Assembly: GCA_947165435.1 (NCBI GenBank)
Contig: CAMVAI010000008.1
Span: 1-55,920 of the forward strand
Source of the DNA: an uncultured Prevotella sp.
Lineage (GTDB): Bacteria > Bacteroidota > Bacteroidia > Bacteroidales > Bacteroidaceae
Direction: 5' to 3'
Length of the DNA: 55,920 nt
Shown here: piece by piece, positions 49,932 to 55,920 of the stretch
How the letters are laid out: the number at the start of each line of letters is the position of its first letter
Position numbering within the stretch: position 1 is the stretch's first letter
Notes under the pieces: model-generated
Seen by the model: the letters and a program-made list of their open reading frames with translations, nothing else
What the model was told of the DNA's origin: nothing
Database searches by the model: none
Translations under genes and position numbers: made by a program

Positions 49932-51279
49932 TTTTGCGCAACTCGCGTGGAATGCGTATGCTCTGCGGACAGTGGGGCTCGCACTGCCCGCACTGTATGC
50001 AGTGGTCGGCCTGGCGCAGACGGGGCACGGCACGGTCGAGCCCGATGAGGTAGTTGCGGCGCAGCTCCTTATAGTTCGCATCGCCATGGTCGGTGGGCAG
50101 CAGACCTTCGTTCTTACACTTGTTATAATGTACGAAGATGGCCGGAATGTCGATGCCGTAGGGGCATGGCATGCAGTATTTGCAGTCGTTGCACGGTATG
50201 TTCTGCAGACCTACGATGCGTTCGGCCACGTCCTTGTCGAGATAGTGCTGCTCGCTCTTCTTCAGCGGCACCAACGGGCAGTAGGTCAGCAGGTTGTCCT
50301 TCAGGTGCTCCATGTACGTCATGCCCGACAGCACCGTCAGCACCCCCTCCGGCGTACCGGCATAGCGGAAGGCCCACGAGGCCACGCTGCGCTCTGGGTC
50401 GTGCTGCTTCAGCTCGGCGGCTAAGTAGTTGGGCAGGTTGGCCAGTCGGCCGCCCAGCAGGGGCTCCATGATGACGGCGGGGATGTCGCGTTTCTGCAGC
50501 TCGTCGTACAGGTAGCTGGCATCCACGTTGCGGTTGTTGATCTCGTCGGCAAACTGCCAGTCCAGGTAGTTCAGCTCTATCTGCACAAAGTCCCAGTGGT
50601 ACTTGTCGTGCATGGCCAGTATCTCGTCGAACACATCCTTCTGTCCGTGGAACGAGAATCCCAGGTTGCGTATGCGGCCGGCCTTGCGCTCCGTCAGCAG
50701 GAAGTCCATCATGCCGTTGTCGATGTACCGCTTGTTAAACTCCGCCGTGCTGCTGCCCACGGAGTGCAGCAGGTAGTAGTCGATATAGCTCACCTGCAGC
50801 TGCTTCATCGAGTTGTAGTACATGGCCATGCTGGCTTCGCGGCTCTGCGTGGCTGGGTTGAAGTTCGACAGCTTCGTGGCCACCAGATACTCCGACCGCT
50901 TGTGGCGGCTGAGGGCGATGCCGGTGCAGGCTTCCGACTTGCCCTGGCAATAGACGGGCGACGTGTCGAAATAGTTCACGCCATGCTCGATGGCATAATC
51001 TACCTGGCGGTTGATCATGTCCTGGTCGTAGTCGTCTTGGTTCTCGGTCTTCGACGGCAGGCGCATCATGCCGTAGCCCAGCAGCGACACCTTGTCGCCC
51101 GATGCCGGACAGGTGCGGTAGGTCATCTTGCCCACCGGCGGCTCTACCTGTTTCTTATACTCCTCTACGGCCTTGGTCTCGGTCTTCGGCTTGCAGCCGG
51201 TCATGACGGCGGCTGTGGCAACGGCCCCGCCACCCAGCAGTTTCAGGAATCCGCGTCGTGATATATTGTCTTTTGCCAT
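49864..51279 (-). CDS. Tat-exported aldo/keto reductase with two 4Fe-4S clusters
   Basis: A 471-residue protein. The N-terminus has a twin-arginine signal (ISRRGFLKLLGG) followed by a hydrophobic stretch and a possible lipobox (AVMTGC). The aldo/keto reductase barrel has YGMMRLP near 70, FDTSPVYCQGKSE with Asp and Tyr near 103, VATKLSN (Lys) and YYLLHSVGSS (His), the complete catalytic tetrad. The C-terminal ferredoxin part has CNDCKYCMPCPYG near 375 and CIQCGQCEPHCPQ near 433. It probably acts outside the cytoplasmic membrane with electrons from the ferredoxin-like membrane protein encoded next. Substrate unknown. It overlaps the convergent flavoprotein gene at its 3' end. Confidence 0.92.
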   Translation of the reverse strand: MAKDNISRRGFLKLLGGGAVATAAVMTGCKPKTETKAVEEYKKQVEPPVGKMTYRTCPASGDKVSLLGYGMMRLPSKTENQDDYDQDMINRQVDYAIEHGVNYFDTSPVYCQGKSEACTGIALSRHKRSEYLVATKLSNFNPATQSREASMAMYYNSMKQLQVSYIDYYLLHSVGSSTAEFNKRYIDNGMMDFLLTERKAGRIRNLGFSFHGQKDVFDEILAMHDKYHWDFVQIELNYLDWQFADEINNRNVDASYLYDELQKRDIPAVIMEPLLGGRLANLPNYLAAELKQHDPERSVASWAFRYAGTPEGVLTVLSGMTYMEHLKDNLLTYCPLVPLKKSEQHYLDKDVAERIVGLQNIPCNDCKYCMPCPYGIDIPAIFVHYNKCKNEGLLPTDHGDANYKELRRNYLIGLDRAVPRLRQADHCIQCGQCEPHCPQSIRIPRELRKINDYVEALKQDTLSRTKEPQQG

Positions 51280-51333
51280 ATCTCTAAACTTTCAAATGTC
51301 AAACATCAAACTTCAAATGTAAAACTTCAAACA

Positions 51334-52836
51334 TCAAATCTCTTTATGCACCTCGTGTCCTTCCACATAGATGGCCGAGAACGGGCGCGCCGGACAGAGG
51401 TTCTCGCAGGCTCCGCAGCCTATGCAGCGGGCCTCGTTCACCACAGGAATCTCTGGCGACTGCTCGTCGTCAGGGTCGGCGAGCACCATCTCGATGGCAC
51501 CAGTGGGGCAGTGGCGGGCACAGTTGCCGCACGACACGCCGTCGGTCAGCGGTATGCAGTTCTTCTTGATCCATACGGCATGGCCTATCTGCGTCGATGC
51601 CTTCACCTCGCGGGCGATGGGCTGGATGGCTCCTGCCGGACACACCTCCGAGCAGCGGTTACACTCCGGCCGGCAGTAGCCGCGCTCGTAGGACATGACG
51701 GGCATCATCATGTTCAGCAGACTGCCCGAGGGGCGCAGCACCTGGTTGGGGCATTCCGACACGCACAGCTGGCAGCCCGTGCATCGCTTCTCCATGTTGC
51801 TGGCCGACAGCGAGCCTGGAGGCGTCAGCGGCGTCTGTCGCTCTGGGGCTACCTTGTCTTCTATCTCTGCCAGTCCGCCGTCCATCATCTTGTCTTTCTG
51901 CTGGGCCATGGCGGCGGTGGTCATCAGGGCCGATGCCAGCAGGAACGAGCGGCGCGACGTGTCGGCGGGGGAGCTCGTCGGGCTGTCTTGGCTATCTTGG
52001 CTGGTCTCTCTGGACTTCCCCAGTGCCAAGCCGTATGCCAGTGCCCCATGCCTGCAGGCCTCGATGCAGTCGCCGCACACTACGCAGCGGCTGTAATCTA
52101 CGCTGTGTGTCTTGAAGTCGATGCACGATGCCTTGCAGTTCTTCGTGCAGAGCGAGCAGTTCTTGCACTTCGACTCGTCGAACCGTATCTTCATCAGCGA
52201 GAAGCGGCTTGCCAGCGACAGCACGGTACCCACCGGGCAGACGGTGTTGCAGTAGGTGCGCCCACCGCGCCATGCCAGCACCGCCAGCACCACCACCGTC
52301 ACCACCGCGACAATGAGCACCGGCAGCGAGCGCAGCCACACATCGACCGTATAGAAAGCATAGCTGTCGTAGTGCTCGGCAATGGCTGCCAGCACGTTGT
52401 TGCCCCATGCCCAGACGGGCTGCAGCAGCATGGTGGCGATGCGCCCGAAGGCCGAGTAGGGGGCCAGCAACTGCACGACGGCACCCAGTCCGGCCGCCCA
52501 TGCAGCGACCATGACGGCCGGCATCGTGTAGCGCAGCCACGACAGTGCTTTCGAGTAGGTGTAGCGGTTCTTCTTGGCTTTCTTGCCGAGCCATCCGAAG
52601 AGGTCTTGCATGATGCCCAGCGGGCAGACCACGGAGCAATAGATGCGCCCGAAGAGCAGCGTCAGCAGCACCAGGGCAATGATGACTGCCGCGTTCAGTG
52701 CCATGACGGCCGGCAGAAACTGCACCTGTGCCATCCACGACAGCCACTGGTGGGCAGTTCCCGTGATGTCAACGAAGAGCAGCGTGATGCCGATGAACAT
52801 CACGGCGGCCAGTGTGATTCTGATTTTCCTTAACAT
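51334..52836 (-). CDS. NapH-like membrane polyferredoxin with internal twin-arginine segment
   Basis: A 500-residue protein. The N-terminal half resembles NapH/quinol-oxidising membrane ferredoxins: helices near 7-27, 42-63, 104-125 and 172-192, with the CxxxCPxG motifs YCSVVCPLGI near 68 and YCNTVCPVGT near 199, then CKNCSLCTKNC and CVVCGDCIEAC near 225-262. A linker with TSRRSFLLASALMTTAAMA near 292 looks like an internal Tat signal. The C-terminal half has four more clusters (CTGCQLCVSECP, CNRCSEVCPAG, CGNCARHCPTG, CIGCGACENLCP). It looks like a fused NapH-NapG pair. It lies between tatC (12 bp gap) and the reductase gene, and probably carries electrons from quinol to it. Confidence 0.9.
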   Translation of the reverse strand: MLRKIRITLAAVMFIGITLLFVDITGTAHQWLSWMAQVQFLPAVMALNAAVIIALVLLTLLFGRIYCSVVCPLGIMQDLFGWLGKKAKKNRYTYSKALSWLRYTMPAVMVAAWAAGLGAVVQLLAPYSAFGRIATMLLQPVWAWGNNVLAAIAEHYDSYAFYTVDVWLRSLPVLIVAVVTVVVLAVLAWRGGRTYCNTVCPVGTVLSLASRFSLMKIRFDESKCKNCSLCTKNCKASCIDFKTHSVDYSRCVVCGDCIEACRHGALAYGLALGKSRETSQDSQDSPTSSPADTSRRSFLLASALMTTAAMAQQKDKMMDGGLAEIEDKVAPERQTPLTPPGSLSASNMEKRCTGCQLCVSECPNQVLRPSGSLLNMMMPVMSYERGYCRPECNRCSEVCPAGAIQPIAREVKASTQIGHAVWIKKNCIPLTDGVSCGNCARHCPTGAIEMVLADPDDEQSPEIPVVNEARCIGCGACENLCPARPFSAIYVEGHEVHKEI

Positions 52837-52848
52837 GTTTCCTAATAT

Positions 52849-53610
52849 CTATTTGTTTCGTTTAGTCATTCTTACGATGCCGATGCTTGCCTCGTAGAGC
52901 AGGTAGATGGGCAGCGCCACCACGAAGAGCGTGAAGACGTCGGTGGTGGGCGTGATGATGGCCGACACCACGAGGATGGCTACCACGGCATGCCGCCGGT
53001 AGTCGCTCATCCAGCCGTCGGTCAGCAGTCCCATGCGCCCTAAAAGCGCACAGACCACGGGCAGTTCGAATACCACACCCATAACGAGGCTCATGCCCAG
53101 CAGCGTATCAACATACGACTGCAGCGTCAGCATGTTGGCCACGTCGGGGGCCACCTGGTACGTGCCCAAGAAGCGGACGGTCAGCGGGAACACCACGAAG
53201 TAGTTCACCAGTGTGCCGACGATGAACATCACGTAGGCCGCCCCCACTATCCACACGCCGTAGCGCCGCTCGTTGGCATAGAGGGCCGGCGACACGAAGC
53301 GGAACAGCTCGTACAATACGTAAGGCGAGGCCGCCAGCAGTCCGGCATAAAGTGCCGTGCGCACGTGTATCATGAACTGCTCCGTCAGCCCCGTGTTCAT
53401 CAGGTGCAGACTGAAGCCGTCGGCTCCCATCAGCCGGTAGGTCACGAAGTCGCTGCTGCGCGGGGCCAGTACCACGGCGAACAGCTGCTCCTTCAGCACA
53501 AAGGCTACGGCGGCGCACAGCACTACGACACAGGCCATACGGATGAGCGACGAGCGCAGCACATCCAGATGGTCCCAAAACGTCATGCCGCTTGCTGTCC
53601 TATCGTCCAT
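52849..53610 (-). CDS. tatC: Twin-arginine translocase subunit TatC
   Basis: A 253-residue inner-membrane protein with six helices, the receptor of the Tat pathway that recognises twin-arginine signals. Family motifs: [17 protein letters not shown] at the N-terminus (HL(E/D)ELR-like), [20 protein letters not shown] near 97 (conserved P, E, F-x-P-A-L) and [20 protein letters not shown] near 182 (FxxExP-type). The ORF overlaps tatA by 11 bp. Start 53610 is Met-Asp-Asp; Met 9 is possible. Confidence 0.96.
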   Translation of the reverse strand: MDDRTASGMTFWDHLDVLRSSLIRMACVVVLCAAVAFVLKEQLFAVVLAPRSSDFVTYRLMGADGFSLHLMNTGLTEQFMIHVRTALYAGLLAASPYVLYELFRFVSPALYANERRYGVWIVGAAYVMFIVGTLVNYFVVFPLTVRFLGTYQVAPDVANMLTLQSYVDTLLGMSLVMGVVFELPVVCALLGRMGLLTDGWMSDYRRHAVVAILVVSAIITPTTDVFTLFVVALPIYLLYEASIGIVRMTKRNK

Positions 53611-53788
53611 TCTTGTCCGTCACCGTGCCTTCGTCGTTCGCCGCGTCGCCCATGTCTTTCATGCCGTCCTTGAAGCTTTTCACGCCTTTGCCCAGGCCGT
53701 TCATCAGCTCTGGAATCTTCTTGCCGCCGAAGAGCAGCAGCACGATGAGGGCGATGACGATGATTTCCTGCATGCCTAATCCAAACAT
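53600..53788 (-). CDS. tatA: Twin-arginine translocase subunit TatA
   Basis: A 62-residue TatA/E protein with a short N-terminal membrane helix ([20 protein letters not shown]), the Gly-Gly hinge, an amphipathic helix ([20 protein letters not shown]) and a charged acidic tail. It is the pore-forming unit of the Tat system. Start 53788 (Met-Phe-Gly) is chosen over an earlier Met at 53842. Upstream a -7 box (TAATTTTG, 53837-53830) and TTG (53858-53856) form a possible promoter with an 18 bp spacer. The first 121 bp are duplicated perfectly at 54829-54949. Confidence 0.95.
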   Translation of the reverse strand: MFGLGMQEIIVIALIVLLLFGGKKIPELMNGLGKGVKSFKDGMKDMGDAANDEGTVTDKNGR

Positions 53789-53795
53789 CTTTTCT
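53675..53795. repeat. 121 bp perfect direct repeat, copy 1 (in tatA)
   Basis: Identical to 54829-54949. It spans the ribosome-binding region and first 38 codons of tatA. The mismatches at both borders are abrupt. Confidence 0.97.
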
Positions 53796-53936
53796 CGTTC
53801 TTTTCTGTTTGCTGTTTTCTGTTCGCCTGCAAAATTAGGCAAAATATTTGAAAAGGCAAAGAAAAACGGTCGAAATTTCAGTGAGTGAAGAAGTAAACTA
53901 TAGCAATGAATGGCTTCATCGTTGTACTTATGATAG

Positions 53937-54182
53937 TTAGATGTTATGTAAAATTTTAATTATACTTTTGATGACTTTGTAACACAAGTAAAAGTATGCA
54001 AAAGCAGCTATACTGCGGAAAACAATTTCATTAGTGAATTCTTGTATGTCCAAGATTTGTCCCAAGTATATTGAACATACACCTTCCATAATAGCAGAGA
54101 CTCCACCCACGAAAAAGACAAGTGATACTGTCACCAATTCAAGGCAATAAATAATATCTAATATTTTCCTCATGCTCGTCAT
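53937..54182 (-). CDS. Small two-helix membrane protein, unknown
   Basis: An 81-residue protein with two hydrophobic segments ([19 protein letters not shown] near 14-32 and [20 protein letters not shown] near 55-74) and short polar ends. No family is recognised. It sits in the segment between the two 121 bp tatA repeats, 19 bp after the lipoprotein gene on the same strand, so the two are probably co-expressed. Start Met 1 or Met 4. AT-rich compared with tatA and tatC. Confidence 0.65.
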   Translation of the reverse strand: MTSMRKILDIIYCLELVTVSLVFFVGGVSAIMEGVCSIYLGQILDIQEFTNEIVFRSIAAFAYFYLCYKVIKSIIKILHNI

Positions 54183-54201
54183 TATTTGTGAGGATCAATA
54201 G

Positions 54202-54774
54202 CTACGATATCTGTTCTCGAAAACACTGTTCCGTCTTGGAATGTATATTGTACCAGGCCATGTTTTTTGCTCCATGCACAGCTCTTGAAACTATCGGGGG
54301 TATTTTGGCGTGTGTATGTAGAGCCTTGTTGTAAAATAGCATGACATCGTTCATGTTGACACCATTGACCCTCAAGCTCTTAGTGCTTAAGGGAATGTAC
54401 TCGGGCCAGCCGCGATTGATGATGGAAGCAAGGTATATAGGCTCATCATTATTTTGTTTTTCAAGATATAGGCTGCCTCCCATGTTATGGTTGATCACAT
54501 ATCGAATTTCTGCTGAAGCTATGTACTCTGTATTGCTGGTGTTGATGTATCCCCAGTTGATGGGGTCTAAAGAATTAAAGATGGCGATTTCTACAATAGT
54601 GACAGTGTCAATAATGCCATGTTGCGATTTGAAATACATTACTTCTCCCTCATACCTGTTAGTTACCCATTTCAGTTCTTCGCAACTCATGTGTGTCATA
54701 CGATGATATATACATGAGTAAAGAAGAAAGCCTAAGAGCAATATGGAAAACAGTCGCTTAAATAAGTATTTCAT
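54202..54774 (-). CDS. Lipoprotein of unknown function
   Basis: A 190-residue protein with a lipoprotein signal (LFSILLLGFLLYSC, Cys 21). The mature part is mixed beta/alpha with many Tyr, Asn and His and no motif I know. It contains MGGSLYLEKQNN, SLRVNGVNMNDVM and a late CFREQIS. It lies inside the 1 kb segment bounded by the tatA repeats, 48 bp after the truncated tatA copy, and is AT-rich. Possibly a periplasmic partner of the small membrane protein downstream. Confidence 0.7.
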   Translation of the reverse strand: MKYLFKRLFSILLLGFLLYSCIYHRMTHMSCEELKWVTNRYEGEVMYFKSQHGIIDTVTIVEIAIFNSLDPINWGYINTSNTEYIASAEIRYVINHNMGGSLYLEKQNNDEPIYLASIINRGWPEYIPLSTKSLRVNGVNMNDVMLFYNKALHTHAKIPPIVSRAVHGAKNMAWYNIHSKTEQCFREQIS

Positions 54775-54822
54775 GGTTCGGGCAGTGTTTTGTTTAAACT
54801 TTCAGACAATTTTGTCAACCAA

Positions 54823-54942
54823 CTAACTGCTTTTCACGCCTTTGCCCAGGCCGTTCATCAGCTCTGGAATCTTCTTGCCGCCGAAGAGCAGCAGCACGAT
54901 GAGGGCGATGACGATGATTTCCTGCATGCCTAATCCAAACAT
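54823..54942 (-). CDS. Truncated second TatA (mini-TatA)
   Basis: A 39-residue frame: the first 38 residues are identical to TatA (membrane helix, hinge, and amphipathic helix to about KGVKS), then Ser and stop TAG (54823-54825). The acidic C-terminal tail is missing. The ribosome-binding region is inside the duplicated segment, so it may be translated. It starts 7 bp after the YafQ-like gene stop. A truncated TatA keeping both helices could still insert into Tat complexes or interfere with them; it may equally be a non-functional scar. Confidence 0.6.
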   Translation of the reverse strand: MFGLGMQEIIVIALIVLLLFGGKKIPELMNGLGKGVKSS

Positions 54943-54949
54943 CTTTTCT
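54829..54949. repeat. 121 bp perfect direct repeat, copy 2
   Basis: Identical to 53675-53795. The two copies bound a segment of 1033 bp (53796-54828). Recombination between them would restore a single intact tatA directly after the toxin gene. Confidence 0.97.
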
Positions 54950-55252
54950 TTATCTCTTCTTGTATTTCTTACTGAACAAGTCGGAGTGCGTACCGGTGTT
55001 TAGGAGAATAAGGACGAGTTCTTGATAGTGTATCTCCCAAACAAGTAGCCAGTTTGGTTGGATGTGACACTCCCACTGGCCTTTGCGGTCGCCTGTCAGT
55101 ACATGGGGTTGGTACTTTTCTTCGAGCTGCTCGCCATTGAGCAGTTTCCCGACGACCGACCATAGTTCGTCCATTGGCAAGCCACGACGCTTGCAGAGCT
55201 TCATGTTCTGCTTGCACTCGCCTGTGATACGGAGTTTATACTTCGTACTCAT
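54950..55252 (-). CDS. YafQ-family toxin (RelE superfamily)
   Basis: A 100-residue mRNA-interferase-type toxin of the YafQ/RelE superfamily that would cut mRNA on the ribosome. Typical parts: [40 protein letters not shown] and [13 protein letters not shown] near the C-terminus. His at three YafQ catalytic positions (PHVL, CHIQ, GTHS) and the final Phe are kept, but the Asp of the usual PDW motif is Asn here (PNW). It overlaps the antitoxin by 4 bp. Confidence 0.88.
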   Translation of the reverse strand: MSTKYKLRITGECKQNMKLCKRRGLPMDELWSVVGKLLNGEQLEEKYQPHVLTGDRKGQWECHIQPNWLLVWEIHYQELVLILLNTGTHSDLFSKKYKKR

Positions 55253-55488
55253 CCCTCTATCTCCTTGATAAGGTCATCCAGACTGTCGTATTCATACACA
55301 CGCCCTTCATCGAGGTCGCGTAGAGATCGCTCATAGGAAGACATTCGTTGACGGCGGGGAACGGTGACCTTCGTGACACCGCGAACCATGCTGATGGCTT
55401 TCTTGATGTCGCGGAGCATGCTGATGTCCTCGAAGTCGACAGTAAGCCTGCCTGGCTGTGTCGGGATTGCTCTGTTTGCTGTAGCCAT
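55249..55488 (-). CDS. Antitoxin of the YafQ-like toxin
   Basis: A 79-residue protein overlapping the toxin start by 4 bp (ATGA). The N-terminal half (LTVDFEDISMLRDIKKAISM and VRGVTKVTVP) is a putative DNA-binding and dimer part, not the ribbon-helix-helix of DinJ by eye. The C-terminal half (YERSLRDLDEGRVYEYDSLD) has the typical charged toxin-binding form with GRVYEY. Start 55488 fits the promoter at 55521-55551; a longer frame runs to 55647 but lacks protein character. Confidence 0.8.
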   Translation of the reverse strand: MATANRAIPTQPGRLTVDFEDISMLRDIKKAISMVRGVTKVTVPRRQRMSSYERSLRDLDEGRVYEYDSLDDLIKEIEG

Positions 55489-55520
55489 AATGATGCACAT
55501 TAAAATTGTGATAACGGCTG

Positions 55521-55551
55521 CAAAGGTACGAAAAGTTTTTTTAATCCGCAA
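55521..55551 (-). promoter_or_regulatory. Promoter of the toxin-antitoxin operon
   Basis: TTG (55551-55549), a 20 bp spacer and TACCTTTG (55528-55521), a perfect match with a leader of about 25 nt. It may also express the tatA copy and the two small genes downstream. Confidence 0.65.
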
Positions 55552-55667
55552 GCCGCAGTCACGCGATTTACGGATTTTTTTCCTGACTTCTGCGGTTTTA
55601 ACATTTCGTGCTATAGCAATCTCCCGAAAGCACGATAAACAGGGCATTTATATGCTTTTTAGGCGGT

Positions 55668-55693
55668 GACTTCGGTGACGCATCGCCGAAGTC
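55668..55693. repeat. Inverted repeat (8 bp stem)
   Basis: GACTTCGG (55668-55675) and CCGAAGTC (55686-55693) with a 10 nt loop, about 120 bp upstream of the toxin-antitoxin promoter. Terminator or protein-binding site cannot be decided. Confidence 0.5.
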
Positions 55694-55729
55694 TTGACGC
55701 GCGTATATATATAGGCTAACAAAAAAACA

Positions 55730-55920
55730 ACCCGCACATCCCGCACATCTCGCACGTGAAAAAGTTTCAACACAGCATAAAGCCATCCTATTGCTGCAAC
55801 AGTCAGGTGCGGGATAGGTGTGGGGCGGCAGTTGCAAAGTGTCAGCTACGTGCGGGATAAAATGAGCAAATCGTCAGTTACGTGCGAGATAAATTGAGCA
55901 GACTGTCAGTTTACGTGCGA
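55730..55920 (+). repeat. Iteron-like repeats running off the window end
   Basis: At the left, CCCGCACATC-type units repeat three times in tandem (55731-55757). On the right the reverse complement, GTGCGGGATA, recurs. From 55841 a 32 bp unit repeats tandemly (starts 55841, 55873 and 55905) with core GTCAGTTACGTGCGAGATAAA. It continues past the window. No CDS was recognised in 55489-55920. Confidence 0.7.

Noticed and set aside
51346..52833. 495-residue frame antisense to the polyferredoxin gene
   Set aside because: Shadow frame; the minus strand carries many Cys cluster motifs.
53675..54949. Transposon with target-site duplication as explanation of the 121 bp repeat
   Set aside because: 121 bp is far too long for a target-site duplication, no transposase or terminal inverted repeats are seen; recombination or duplication is more likely.

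Overview
The window looks like a Bacteroidales chromosome, most likely Prevotellaceae (Prevotella/Segatella type). The evidence is the repeated Bacteroidetes promoter form (TTG, about 20 bp, TAnnTTTG), a tmRNA whose encoded tag ends NYALAA, Bacteroidetes-type surface polysaccharide genes, a LytTR/LytS-type two-component system, and a xylulokinase/xylose isomerase pair. No rRNA, tRNA, CRISPR array, phage gene or transposase was seen. Species is not determinable by eye.

Layout. 1-1252: no convincing protein gene; a candidate structured RNA with a perfect promoter, then a cluster of tandem and inverted micro-repeats. 1253-2560: M18 aminopeptidase. 2759-20087 (all minus): polysaccharide locus A. 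In transcription order from 20087 it holds a stand-alone response regulator, an initiating sugar-phosphate transferase with a pseudo-receiver domain, a half-size TolC-like outer membrane protein, a Wzz/tyrosine-kinase-like protein, a Wzy-type polymerase, three GT2 enzymes (one with an eroded active site), an AAA ATPase, a Wzx flippase, a second AAA ATPase, a fucosyltransferase-like enzyme and two GT4 enzymes. 20272-23234 (+): xylB and xylA. 23410-27204 (-): lipoprotein, sensor kinase and LytTR regulator. 27342-30965: housekeeping and small envelope genes (Ala-rich lipoprotein, exonuclease III, lumazine synthase, TPR protein, LolA-like protein).

31211-48092: polysaccharide locus B. It has a secreted GH16 enzyme, GT2/GT4 enzymes, WecB epimerase, an acetyltransferase, a GT-D-like protein, Wzx, Wzy, Wzz and a Wza-type exporter. 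A DUF3990/DUF3791-like gene pair sits between wza and wzz with 1-5 bp spacing. Locus B has Wza but no visible initiating transferase; locus A has the initiating transferase but no Wza, so the two may complement each other. 48248-48645: tmRNA. 48696-53788: a BaiN-type flavoprotein, then a Tat translocase block (tatA, tatC) in an operon with two twin-arginine iron-sulfur proteins. 53796-54949: a roughly 1 kb segment with two small unknown envelope genes, bounded by a perfect 121 bp direct repeat made of the 5' part of tatA. 54950-55488: a YafQ-type toxin-antitoxin pair. 55489-55920: its promoter and iteron-like repeats running off the window end.

Most interesting leads: the ADP-ribosyltransferase-like DUF3990 pair inside a capsule export operon; the tatA duplication; the pseudo-receiver sugar transferase with its acidic insert; the paired active and eroded GT2 enzymes; the structured RNA candidate at the left end. 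All functional statements come from reading motifs by eye; no database search was run.
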